Shown in pieces: positions 8,940-16,745 of a stretch of 64,000 nt of DNA. Position 1 is the stretch's first letter, and the number at the start of each line of letters is the position of its first letter. The DNA is from Candidatus Proximibacter danicus. GTDB lineage: Bacteria; Pseudomonadota; Gammaproteobacteria; Burkholderiales; Rhodocyclaceae. Location of the stretch: NCBI GenBank assembly GCA_016710885.1, contig JADJUC010000002.1, forward strand, positions 124,001-188,000, written 5' to 3'. The position numbers and the translations under genes are program-made. The notes under the pieces are model-generated. The model was given only the letters and a program-made list of their open reading frames with translations, did not search any database and was not told the origin of the DNA.

Positions 8940-9902
8940 TCAACCCTTGGTTGCTCCCTTTTCATCTGGCACCAAGGGTTCCATGCCCTTGCCGTCACTG
9001 CCTATCTCCGAGGCGCCACTATCGTCCTCACCGAGGAAAGCCTCCTCGGTTTTTTTGTTGAGCACGATGATGCTGATCCGGCGATTGACCGGGTTAAGCG
9101 GATCGTTCTTGTCAAACAGTACGGTCGATGACATGCCGACCACACGCAGTACCTTCAGATCATCCATGCCGCCGATGATCAGTTCGCGCCGGGAAGCGTT
9201 GGCGCGGTTGGCGGAAAGCTCCCAGTTCGAGAAACTCTTTTCGCCACCGGCAAAGCGTGCGGCATCGGTATGGCCGGAGACCGTGATCTTGTTGCCGACG
9301 CTGTTCAGCGCCTTGCCGATTTCGCGCAGGATATCCTTTGTATAGGGTTTCAGATCCGCACTGCTGGAATCGAACATCGGCCGGTTCTGCTCGTCGACGA
9401 TCTGTATGCGCAGGCCTTCGCTGGTTATATCGAGCAGCAACTGGTTCTTGAACTGCTTGAGTGCCGGGTTGCCTTCGATGACTTTTTCGATGCGCTGTTT
9501 CAGTTCATTGAGCTTGGCATTTTCCTGCTCCTCGAACTGCTTTCGCAGGAATTCCTGATTGGTCTCCTTGAGATTGATCGTCTTGCGCTTCGCTTCGACT
9601 TCACCTTGTTTGACCTGCCCGCTTGTTCGCGTCAAATCCTTGCCGCCACCCTGAATCACACTGGATGCATCGCCGACCCCGGAACCACCTGCCATGCCGA
9701 CCTTGAGCGGGTTCTGAAAGAAATCAGCAATACCCTGCAAGTCGCCCTTGGCGGTCGAACCCAACAGCCACATGAGTAGAAAAAAGGCCATCATTGCCGT
9801 CACGAAGTCGGCATAGGCAATCTTCCAAGCACCTCCATGGTGGCCGCCGGCCACCACTTTCTTGCGCTTGATGATTATCGGGCGTGTCGAGTCGTCGCTC
9901 AT
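8940..9902 (-). CDS. motB: MotB, flagellar stator protein
   Basis: Stator subunit of 320 residues that conducts ions with MotA and anchors to peptidoglycan. The single membrane helix carries the essential proton-binding Asp32 in YADFVTAMMAFFLLMWL. A charged coiled linker (about residues 100-150) leads to the OmpA-like peptidoglycan-binding domain (ITVSGHTDAARF, NWELSANRANASRRELI, NPVNRRISIIVL). The tail after residue 290 is acidic and Gly/Ser-rich. It is 23 bp downstream of motA. The helix matches the proton-driven MotB type rather than PomB, but ion choice cannot be proved from sequence. Confidence 0.95.
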   Translation of the reverse strand: MSDDSTRPIIIKRKKVVAGGHHGGAWKIAYADFVTAMMAFFLLMWLLGSTAKGDLQGIADFFQNPLKVGMAGGSGVGDASSVIQGGGKDLTRTSGQVKQGEVEAKRKTINLKETNQEFLRKQFEEQENAKLNELKQRIEKVIEGNPALKQFKNQLLLDITSEGLRIQIVDEQNRPMFDSSSADLKPYTKDILREIGKALNSVGNKITVSGHTDAARFAGGEKSFSNWELSANRANASRRELIIGGMDDLKVLRVVGMSSTVLFDKNDPLNPVNRRISIIVLNKKTEEAFLGEDDSGASEIGSDGKGMEPLVPDEKGATKG

Positions 9903-9925
9903 ATCCAGTTCCGGTCAGCCGCCGG

Positions 9926-10783
9926 TCACTTGCCCTTGCGCGCCTTGAGTTCATCCTCAAGTTCGCGGAAGCTCGGACGCACACCGGATTCGAGCACCTT
10001 ACGACCGAACTCCACCGCGACCTGCGGCGCATAGCCGGACATTGAGGCCAGCAGAACAACCTTGATGCACTGGTAAATCTTGGAACCTTCGTGCGCTTTT
10101 TGTTCCAGCAAATTGGCCACCGGAGCAACGAAGCCGTAAGAGATGAGAATACCCAGAAAGGTGCCGACCAGCGCGCCGCCGATCATCTTGCCCAACACCG
10201 CCGGGGGCTGACCGACCGAGCCCATCACGTTGACCACGCCCATAACGGCAACGACGATACCGAAAGCCGGCACACCATCGGCAACTTTGGCCATCACGTG
10301 CCCAGGCACCTCAACTTCGTGATGGTGTGTTTCGATTTCCATGTCCATCAGGCTTTCAATTTCAACCGTATTCAGATTGCCACCGACCATCATGCGCAAG
10401 TAGTCGGTGATGAATTCCATGACATGGTGGTCATTCTGCAGCGTCGGATACTTGCCAAAAATTGGGCTGGCATGGGGATCCTCGACATCCGCTTCGATCG
10501 ACATCAGGCCTTCCTTGCGCACCTTGGCAAGAATTTCATAAAGCATCGCCAGCAGGTCGATGTACAAGGCTTTGGTAAATTTTGAGCCCTTGAAAATGGA
10601 GGGCAAGGCGCCGATCGTCTTCTTGATGTATTTGATGTCGTTACCGGCAATAAAACCACCAACGGTAAGACCGACGATCGCCACGTATTCAAGGGGGACC
10701 CACAGCGCCAGCAGACTGCCGTGCACCGCATAGGTGCCCAGCGAAGCGGCGAGAATGACAACATAGCCGATGATCAGAAACAT
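9926..10783 (-). CDS. motA: MotA, flagellar stator protein
   Basis: Inner-membrane stator subunit of 285 residues, first gene of the motility/chemotaxis operon. Two N-terminal helices (from the start and about 30-50), a long cytoplasmic loop with the torque-generating region (RKEGLMSIEADVEDP) and two later helices (VADGVPAFGIVVAVMGVV, GALVGTFLGILISYGFV) match the long E. coli-type MotA. An SD-like AGGGG lies about six bases before the ATG. The 288 bp upstream, shared with the divergent NUDIX gene, should hold the operon promoter; I could not find a convincing flagellar sigma-28 site there. Confidence 0.95.
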   Translation of the reverse strand: MFLIIGYVVILAASLGTYAVHGSLLALWVPLEYVAIVGLTVGGFIAGNDIKYIKKTIGALPSIFKGSKFTKALYIDLLAMLYEILAKVRKEGLMSIEADVEDPHASPIFGKYPTLQNDHHVMEFITDYLRMMVGGNLNTVEIESLMDMEIETHHHEVEVPGHVMAKVADGVPAFGIVVAVMGVVNVMGSVGQPPAVLGKMIGGALVGTFLGILISYGFVAPVANLLEQKAHEGSKIYQCIKVVLLASMSGYAPQVAVEFGRKVLESGVRPSFRELEDELKARKGK

Positions 10784-11071
10784 GCGTACCCCTACCCCTA
10801 TTCAGCCACCGCAAGCCCGTGGCATCCGTCGACGTGTTTGCGCTATTTTAGCCAGATGCTCCCGAAAGGCGGGAAAAACCTCAAGCTTTAGCGTTTCGGC
10901 ACAATTTCGCCACACTTCATCACACGGCCCTGGCGTCCAATCAAAAAATCGCCATTGTGCCGCCGTTGATCAGCGGCCATTATCGGCCGCAGCCAAGGTG
11001 GACGCAAACAGCGACAACAACAGCAACGACAACTCGATCGCACCCGACGGCCTTCGGGTAAACTCCAAGCC

Positions 11072-11662
11072 ATGAGCAGCCTGCATACCCCGATGAATTT
11101 TTGCAGCCATTGCGGCAACCCTGTTTCCCTCGCCATTCCAGCGGGCGACACACTGCCGCGCTACTCGTGTACCCAATGCGGAACCATTCACTATCAAAAC
11201 CCGAAGATGGTGATCGGATGCATCGCCGAATGGGAAGGGAAGATTCTGCGGTGCCGCCGCGCCATCGAGCCACGCCACGGGCTTTGGACCCTGCCCGCCG
11301 GTTTCATGGAAAACAATGAGACCACCGCCGAGGCCGCCGCACGTGAAACCATGGAAGAAGCCTGCGCCGAGGTCGAAATCGACCGCCTCTTTGCCCTGAT
11401 CAACGTTCCCCACATCCATCAGGTGCATATGTTCTACACGGCCCGGCTGATCGGCGGGCGCTTTGGCGTTGGCGTCGAGTCGCTCGAAAGTCGCCTTTTC
11501 GAAGAAGCCAGCCTGCCTTGGGAAGAGATGGCTTTTCGCAGTGTCAGTTTTGCCCTGCAAGCCTGGCTGTCGGACCGGAAGAAGGGCGAGTTTGGCCTGC
11601 ATACCGTCGATTTGCCACCTATGCCCCCCACTCCCCTTACGCCCCCTACTCCTCAAGGCTGA
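11072..11662 (+). CDS. NUDIX hydrolase with N-terminal zinc ribbon
   Basis: Predicted pyrophosphohydrolase of 196 residues. A CxxC...CxxC zinc ribbon (FCSHCGNP, YSCTQCGTIHYQNPK) is followed by a complete NUDIX box (GFMENNETTAEAAARETMEE), an arrangement shared with the NADH pyrophosphatase-like branch of the superfamily. The NudC SQPWPFPxS motif is not seen, so the substrate is uncertain. The C-terminal 20 residues are Pro/Thr-rich and their codons overlap the 3' end of the convergent TonB-like gene by 17 bp. Initiation could be at 11072 or at the internal ATG at 11093, which starts right before the zinc ribbon; neither has a strong ribosome site. Confidence 0.85.
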   Translation: MSSLHTPMNFCSHCGNPVSLAIPAGDTLPRYSCTQCGTIHYQNPKMVIGCIAEWEGKILRCRRAIEPRHGLWTLPAGFMENNETTAEAAARETMEEACAEVEIDRLFALINVPHIHQVHMFYTARLIGGRFGVGVESLESRLFEEASLPWEEMAFRSVSFALQAWLSDRKKGEFGLHTVDLPPMPPTPLTPPTPQG

Positions 11663-12380
11663 AGCGTATCGGCATCGGCACCGCAAAACTGCGGCCAAGC
11701 AGGCTTGCCGGCACCGGGGTAGCCGCGGCGGCGTGGGACAACATTTCCACCGCCTGTTCATCGAGAACGCCATGCCCGGAAGTGCGCGCCAGCTTCACAG
11801 CGGGAAGCCCCCCCTCCGCACTCACCGACACCACGACCTGGGCCACCCCCTCCCAGCCACGCGCGCGCGCAAGCGCCGGGTAGGCGCGAAAGCGACGGGC
11901 GGCACTGGCCAGCTCGATCCGATACTGGCGCAGACCATCGGCGCTGACGCCCTCGGCCACGTCGCTTGCTCGGTCCTTCCCGGAATCACGGGCAGCGACG
12001 GCAGCCGATGCAGATTCGCGCACGGGCGCCGAAGCCACTGCAAGCGCCGGAACGCTGGAAGAAACTGCGGGGGCAGCCTCCTGCTGCAAAGCGGGTTTTT
12101 CCACCGCCAGAACTGCGGGAGCCACCAGTTTGGGCTGCGTTCTCGCGGGAGCCGGCGACAGTGGTGGAATTGTTGATTTTGGCGGCGCTGGCGATTGCAT
12201 AGCGGCAGCAGGCTGCGACGCCGCGACCGGCCTCGCCGAAACAACAACCTGCATTGCCGCCTGTGCCATCGTCGGTGGCACAGGGCGTTGCCAGCCCCAG
12301 CCGAAGATCAGCAGCAGGTGCAGCAGCAGCGAAAGGGAGAAAGCCGCGAACAGAACGCGGCGAGCGTGGTCATAATTCAT
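11646..12380 (-). CDS. TonB-like energy transducer
   Basis: Predicted 244-residue TonB family protein, which would pass energy from an ExbB/ExbD-type complex to outer-membrane receptors. An N-terminal membrane anchor (VLFAAFSLSLLLHLLLIFGWGW) is followed by a long Pro/Ala-rich periplasmic stretch and a C-terminal TonB-type domain (YPALARARGWEGVAQVVVSVSAEG, DEQAVEMLSHAA). The start at 12380 (MNYDHARR) puts the anchor at the N-terminus as usual; a longer open frame reaching 12608 would add 76 non-conserved residues that overlap the divergent HNH gene. No exbBD pair lies beside it; one is at about 48-49 kb. No receptor gene is nearby, so its partner cannot be named. Confidence 0.82.
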   Translation of the reverse strand: MNYDHARRVLFAAFSLSLLLHLLLIFGWGWQRPVPPTMAQAAMQVVVSARPVAASQPAAAMQSPAPPKSTIPPLSPAPARTQPKLVAPAVLAVEKPALQQEAAPAVSSSVPALAVASAPVRESASAAVAARDSGKDRASDVAEGVSADGLRQYRIELASAARRFRAYPALARARGWEGVAQVVVSVSAEGGLPAVKLARTSGHGVLDEQAVEMLSHAAAATPVPASLLGRSFAVPMPIRFSLEE

Positions 12381-12559
12381 GATGGCGGGCAGAAGCATAG
12401 CGTACCGGCGCCCAACTTCCACCCCTTGCCAGAGGCGTGGCCCCCTCCTCTGCGTCACGTCAGACCGCACCAGTCCAAACACTCCAACACCAATTGGAAA
12501 GCACCGCATCCTTTGGTACTCTTCCGGCAGCAGTTCGAAAGCCGACCCAAGGAGGCAAC

Positions 12560-13171
12560 TTGAACCGTTCCGACACCATGCAGGCCGAGCACCTGGCGAC
12601 ACCGTCAAACCGACCGTTGATTCTGGCAGTCGACGTAACGGGAGCGCCGCGCGGCTGGATTACCTGGAAAGACGCCGTGGCCTGCAAGGCTTCCGGCCGG
12701 GTCGACCGGGAGTTGGGCGATTTTCTCTTCACTTTTCACGGCGGGCAGTCGCGCCTGACCGGCGAGCGCTCTACCCTCAGCGTCACCAGCATCCAGGCCT
12801 TGCGCGGCCGCCACCCGCGCGGGTGGCAGCCACAGTCGCCAGCCCTCAGTAACCCGCTGCTATTCCAGCGCGACCACCATCTCTGTTGCTATTGCGGCAG
12901 CCAGAAACGTCCGGAACTCCTCACCCGCGACCACATCGTGCCGCTCTCGCGCGGCGGCAGGGACCACTGGACCAACGTTGTTACCGCCTGCAAGCCTTGC
13001 AATCAGCGGAAAGGCGCATCCACACCGGAGCGCGCCGGCATGATGATGCGCTACGTGCCCTACAGCCCGTCGCGTTACGAGGCCCTGATCCTGCGCAATC
13101 GCCGCATCCTTGCCGACCAGATGGATTTTCTTATCAGCCTGCTGCCGGCAAACTCCAGGCTGGTTGGCTGA
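12560..13171 (+). CDS. HNH endonuclease domain protein
   Basis: Protein of about 203 residues with a C-terminal HNH nuclease fold: the metal-site cysteines CYCG and CKPCNQRKG flank the DHIVPLSRGGRDHWTNVV motif. The N-terminal 90 residues (AVDVTGAPRGWITWKDAV) resemble the leader region of stand-alone HNH proteins common in proteobacteria whose role is unproven. I chose the TTG at 12560 because AAGGAGG lies four bases upstream; the next choice is ATG 12578, with no ribosome site. Nothing nearby suggests restriction, an intron or a phage, so a nuclease role in DNA repair or housekeeping is a guess. Confidence 0.83.
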   Translation: MNRSDTMQAEHLATPSNRPLILAVDVTGAPRGWITWKDAVACKASGRVDRELGDFLFTFHGGQSRLTGERSTLSVTSIQALRGRHPRGWQPQSPALSNPLLFQRDHHLCCYCGSQKRPELLTRDHIVPLSRGGRDHWTNVVTACKPCNQRKGASTPERAGMMMRYVPYSPSRYEALILRNRRILADQMDFLISLLPANSRLVG

Positions 13172-13237
13172 GTTTCGGTCACACCGCTGGCGTGCGCGGC
13201 CTGCAATGCCGGCGCAGCCGTGCTGTCGTTCAGTTGC

Positions 13238-14023
13238 TCAATCATCTTCCGAATCCGCTTTAGCCATCTCGACATCCAGCCGCTCCATGGCATCGGCCGG
13301 CACATGGGCGACCGCCTCTGCGTAGCGTTTTTCGGCTTCCGCCATCTTCGCCTTGCCGAACATCATGACCAAGCCATTGGCGTACTCGATGCGGGCAATG
13401 GCGGAATCCGGGTTGAGTTTGAGCGCTTTCTCGAAGAGCGCCGCCCCCGCATCTTTCTTGGCGCCGTAGGTGAGGCCGCCAACCAAGGCCCCGACCTTGT
13501 CGATCACTTCCGCATGCCAGGTCGCCAGCGCGATATGGGCATCGGCATGGCGGGGCTGCAGTTCGATAGCACGGTTCAGGCTGGCCTTGATTTTGCCGCC
13601 CAAGCCCTCGGCCAGCGCCTTGGCCACTGAAATCCCCTGACTGTATCGACCCAGCGCGTAGGCATGGATATACCAGGCATTGGCATTGTCGGGGTCGGCT
13701 GCCTGCTGCGCCTCGCAACGCGCCGCAATTTCCTGGAAGCACTGCAGCTTTGTGGCTTCATCGCTTTCAAGATAGTTGGCGTAGATCATCGCCGCCTTGT
13801 TGGCGACGGTGTAACCAGCGACACCCTCCTTGAGGCCGAGCTCCACGGCTTTGCCGAAATCGCCGGCATGGTAAGCCCGCCACGCCTCCTGCAACGCAGC
13901 ACGCTCGGGGAAGGGCTCGGCATCGCCACGATGCAGTCGATCCCACGATTTCTTCAGCGCTGCCGCCGCGTATTGATAGGCCTTGTCGGGATAAGGAAAT
14001 TTCTTCCAGGTCGCTTTCTTCAT
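13238..14023 (-). CDS. TPR-repeat protein
   Basis: Soluble helical protein of 261 residues with tetratricopeptide-like repeats, for example in AWRAYHAGDFGKAVELG, NANAWYIHAYALGRYSQG, RHADAHIALATWHAEV and AALFEKALKLNPDSAIARIEYANG. TPR arrays are protein-interaction scaffolds; no enzyme motif is seen. The start at 14023 (MKKATWKKF) has AAGGAG upstream and overlaps the stop of the TetR gene by four bases (ATGA), so the two are translationally coupled. A longer open frame to 14287 is only an antisense-like extension through tetR. Being last in the phasin-patatin-TetR-TPR operon suggests a link with lipid or granule metabolism, which is inference. Confidence 0.85.
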   Translation of the reverse strand: MKKATWKKFPYPDKAYQYAAAALKKSWDRLHRGDAEPFPERAALQEAWRAYHAGDFGKAVELGLKEGVAGYTVANKAAMIYANYLESDEATKLQCFQEIAARCEAQQAADPDNANAWYIHAYALGRYSQGISVAKALAEGLGGKIKASLNRAIELQPRHADAHIALATWHAEVIDKVGALVGGLTYGAKKDAGAALFEKALKLNPDSAIARIEYANGLVMMFGKAKMAEAEKRYAEAVAHVPADAMERLDVEMAKADSEDD

Positions 14024-14688
14024 CGCCGCTCCTTGGGCAGTTGCTTGATGTATTCGGCAGAAAGCCGCTCCAGCAGGAGGCGGGCGTCGCCGACGAGAAA
14101 GGGTGCCACCATGGCCATCACCTGATAAACCCCGCGACTCAGCGCCTCGCCTTCCATGCGTTGGCGAGGATTGCGGGAGTACTCGAAGGAAAGCCAACAG
14201 GTAGAAAGTGCCGCCATGTTGTTGGCCAAGGCATGGATCTCCGCCGCCGAAGCCACCATTTCGCCCGCTTCGACCAAGCCCTCGCACAAGCGGGTTGCCG
14301 TGCGCACCTTGTGTTCGAGGATGCGGCCAACGTGGACTTCGAGAAGACGGTTGCGGGTCAGCAGATCGGGAAGATCGCGATAAAGAAAACGGAAACGCCA
14401 GATGCTTTCGAACAAGAGATGCAGGAACAGCCAGATATCCTCGATATCGGCCGTTCGCCGGGTCGGTGCAGTCAGCGTTTCCTCGATCCCACGCTCGAAA
14501 TCGGCGAACAACGCGTTGACGATTTCGTCCTTGTTGTGAAAATGGTAGTAAAGATTACCGGGACTCATGTTCAGTTCGTCGGCAATGACCGTCGTCGTCA
14601 CATTGGGTTCGCCGAATTCATTGAACAGGCGCAGGCTGTTCTCGAGGATGCGCTCGCGCGTGCGGCGTTTCGGTTTTTTTTCGATCAC
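14020..14688 (-). CDS. TetR-family transcriptional regulator
   Basis: Repressor-type regulator of 222 residues. The N-terminal helix-turn-helix is clear (RERILENSLRLFNEFGE, TTVIADELNMSPGNLYYHF), followed by a helical ligand-binding domain (WLFLHLLFESIWRFRFLYRDL, residues about 85-105) of the type seen in fatty-acid and phasin-linked TetR proteins. Initiation is at a GTG with GGGAAAA upstream. It lies 54 bp downstream of the patatin gene and is coupled to the TPR gene. A plausible target is the shared region between the phasin and reductase genes (inverted repeat at 16662-16707); this is not shown by the sequence. The ligand could be an acyl-CoA. Confidence 0.9.
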   Translation of the reverse strand: MIEKKPKRRTRERILENSLRLFNEFGEPNVTTTVIADELNMSPGNLYYHFHNKDEIVNALFADFERGIEETLTAPTRRTADIEDIWLFLHLLFESIWRFRFLYRDLPDLLTRNRLLEVHVGRILEHKVRTATRLCEGLVEAGEMVASAAEIHALANNMAALSTCWLSFEYSRNPRQRMEGEALSRGVYQVMAMVAPFLVGDARLLLERLSAEYIKQLPKERR

Positions 14689-14742
14689 CGGCGTTTTCCC
14701 TTTTTTTTGCTTCTGTTCTCGGCGATGAGAATAGCATGAGCG

Positions 14743-16023
14743 CTACGTGTCTGTTTTACAGCCCTTTCTCGCCACCAGCCAGCGATCCAGATCATCCAGC
14801 GCAGTTTCCAGTGCCCGCTGCGCCGCACCGAGCGGCTCGCCTTCCTCGTTAGTCAGCAGACTGCGCCGATGGTCGCGCAGCGCAGCGAGATTCAGGTGGA
14901 TGCCATGGCGCGCCAGCAGGGGTTCCAGCTCGTGGCGACGCCGGTAGATATCCTGCCGGGTGCGCTGGTAGGCGTGCTCACAGAGCCGTTTGCGACTGCC
15001 ATAACTGAAGACGTTGGCAAAAAACATATCGGCATCGTCGCGCGTCGGCTCAAAAAGAACGACGTCTGCATCGGGATGCTGGTGCCGGTAGCGATCCATG
15101 CCGACACGCATGCGGGAGTGGATGATGGCGCGGAAGGTCTGGGAAAGCACCACTGGCAAGCCGCCCTCGACCAGATGGCTGACGCTATGGAGAGGCTTGT
15201 GGTGGCGGCGCTCGGCCAGGTCGGAATCAAAGGGCACCAGCGGATTGATGCAGAACACCAGCTCGGCGCCTTCGCGCAAGGCCACCGATGCGTGCAAGGT
15301 CTTGATCAGCGCGCCGTCGACATAAAAACGGCCGTTGATTTCCACCGGCGGGAACAGGCCAGGCAATGCCGCACTGGCCTGAACGGCGGCAGAAATGGGC
15401 ACATCGTCATAGCCGGCAGCACCAAACTCGACAGCCTCACCGGTATCGAGGTCGGTAGCGACCAGATAGAGGTGCCGCTTGAGCTTGCGAAAATCGTTGG
15501 ATCGCCCTTTCGCCGAAAACATGCGGCGGAGCAGGCGGTCAATGCCGGCGTTGTCGAAGATCCCGGTGGGGATGGCATGCGACAGACGCTGAAATGACTC
15601 CAGCAAGCCACTACGCCAAGGGTCTCCGAAATAATGTTTCAGTGCATCGAGCAGCAGCGGGGGCACCGAAATCGCACGGCGAAAATACTCGCCGATCGCG
15701 GGCCGCAGCAGAACATCCGGATCAAAAACCTCTTCGGTTTCATCCTCGACCAGCATCCTCGCCAGTTTGGCCGGCGACATGCCGTTGGCGAGTGCCGCTG
15801 CGATAAAGCTGCCGGAACTGACGCCGACATAGGTGTCGATTTCGTTGAAATCGACACCTTCCAGCACTTCCGACAAGGCGGCCAGCGCGCCAACCTCGTA
15901 GATGCCGCCGAGCGGACCGCCGCCAGCGAGCGCCAAACCCATTTTCGACAGACGAGGTGCTTGCGCCTGCTGGACAGGAGAAGAACTCCTTTGGGCGTGG
16001 CGCGTGCTCATGGTTTTCCCCAT
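14743..16023 (-). CDS. Patatin-like phospholipase
   Basis: Predicted acyl hydrolase of 426 residues acting on phospholipids or stored lipid. The oxyanion-hole glycine motif (LALAGGGPLGGIYEVGAL), the nucleophile motif GxSxG (GVSSGSF, Ser near residue 69) and the dyad Asp in DGAL are all present, so the catalytic dyad looks intact. No signal peptide is seen, implying a cytoplasmic enzyme. The ATG at 16023 has GAGG only one base upstream; the ATG at 16011, after GGGGAA, may be the real start. It lies 17 bp downstream of the phasin gene, hence co-transcribed. This context favours a role in acyl-chain turnover rather than virulence. Confidence 0.9.
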   Translation of the reverse strand: MGKTMSTRHAQRSSSPVQQAQAPRLSKMGLALAGGGPLGGIYEVGALAALSEVLEGVDFNEIDTYVGVSSGSFIAAALANGMSPAKLARMLVEDETEEVFDPDVLLRPAIGEYFRRAISVPPLLLDALKHYFGDPWRSGLLESFQRLSHAIPTGIFDNAGIDRLLRRMFSAKGRSNDFRKLKRHLYLVATDLDTGEAVEFGAAGYDDVPISAAVQASAALPGLFPPVEINGRFYVDGALIKTLHASVALREGAELVFCINPLVPFDSDLAERRHHKPLHSVSHLVEGGLPVVLSQTFRAIIHSRMRVGMDRYRHQHPDADVVLFEPTRDDADMFFANVFSYGSRKRLCEHAYQRTRQDIYRRRHELEPLLARHGIHLNLAALRDHRRSLLTNEEGEPLGAAQRALETALDDLDRWLVARKGCKTDT

Positions 16024-16040
16024 ACCTCAGCAGACAAGCA

Positions 16041-16583
16041 TCAGGCGGCTGTCTTCTTGGCGACAGGCGCTTTCTTTACCGCGACAGCTTTCTTCACTAC
16101 GGGCGCTTTCTTGGCTACCAGCGCCGATTTTGCTACCGGGGCCTTCTTCGCTGCAGCGGCACGTGTTGCCGACGGAGCCTGCCTGGCAACGGGCGCAGCG
16201 CCCTTGCCTTCCGTCAACTCGGCGACCACGGCGGTCAAGTCGGCAACGCGGCGGGAGAGCTTGTCGATATCCTTCTTTGTCGGCACGCCAAGGCTGCCCA
16301 GTGCGCGTGCAACACGATCCTCAAAAACGGTTTCCAGACGATCCCAAGTGCCGGCAGCCTTGCCAGCAACCTCGGAAATTTTTTCGTCGGCAACCTTGCG
16401 TGTCTTGGTCTGAATGCTCTCGCCTTCCTTGACCAGCGCGTCGAACACCTTGTTTCCCTCTTCCTGCGCTTTGGCAAAGGCGCCAAGTCCGGCAAGCCAG
16501 ATCTGGTGCGCGGATTCCTTGACGGTGACAGCGAATTGATTGTCGGCAACGGCGCCGGCGAGTGCTTTGAGTTTCTTGGCCAT
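16041..16583 (-). CDS. Phasin / polyhydroxyalkanoate granule-associated protein
   Basis: Protein of 180 residues with a helical, amphipathic N-terminal domain (AHQIWLAGLGAFAKAQEEGNKVF), a coiled-coil segment (RVADLTAVVAELTEG) and a basic, Ala/Lys/Pro-rich tail of repeated AKKAPV units like histone H1. This is the PhaF/PhaI-type layout: the head binds the polymer granule and the tail can bind DNA, helping to segregate granules. The start at 16583 has AGGAGG ideally placed. It is the first gene of the minus-strand lipid operon and is divergent from the fatty acyl reductase. No PHA synthase is in the window. Confidence 0.88.
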   Translation of the reverse strand: MAKKLKALAGAVADNQFAVTVKESAHQIWLAGLGAFAKAQEEGNKVFDALVKEGESIQTKTRKVADEKISEVAGKAAGTWDRLETVFEDRVARALGSLGVPTKKDIDKLSRRVADLTAVVAELTEGKGAAPVARQAPSATRAAAAKKAPVAKSALVAKKAPVVKKAVAVKKAPVAKKTAA

Positions 16584-16661
16584 GATGTCCTCCTGGATTG
16601 ATGGCATTTGCGGGGTGCAAGTACTTGATTCACTTGCCTGACGAAGCCAGTGTAGAGAGAA

Positions 16662-16707
16662 AAACTAGAGGGGACACACTAAAGAGTTGGGTGGCATACT
16701 CTAGTTT
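16662..16707. promoter_or_regulatory. Spaced inverted repeat between phasin and reductase genes
   Basis: AAACTAGAG at 16662-16670 and its exact reverse complement CTCTAGTTT at 16699-16707 are separated by 28 bases in the 162-bp divergent region. Nine-base perfect arms in a shared promoter region are compatible with an operator for a dimeric regulator such as the neighbouring TetR protein. They could instead form a leader hairpin in the reductase mRNA. There is no direct evidence for binding. Confidence 0.35.
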
Positions 16708-16745
16708 GTGTTTTTCAAAAACCAATAAAACCATCAGGAGACATC

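Noticed and set aside
10784..10880. Sigma-28 flagellar promoter for motA
   Set aside because: A TAAA and a CGACGG-like part exist near 10835-10860, but the spacing and second half fit the consensus badly.
12381..12608. Longer N-terminus of the TonB-like protein
   Set aside because: The extra 76 residues are not conserved-looking, would bury the anchor in mid-protein and overlap the HNH gene.
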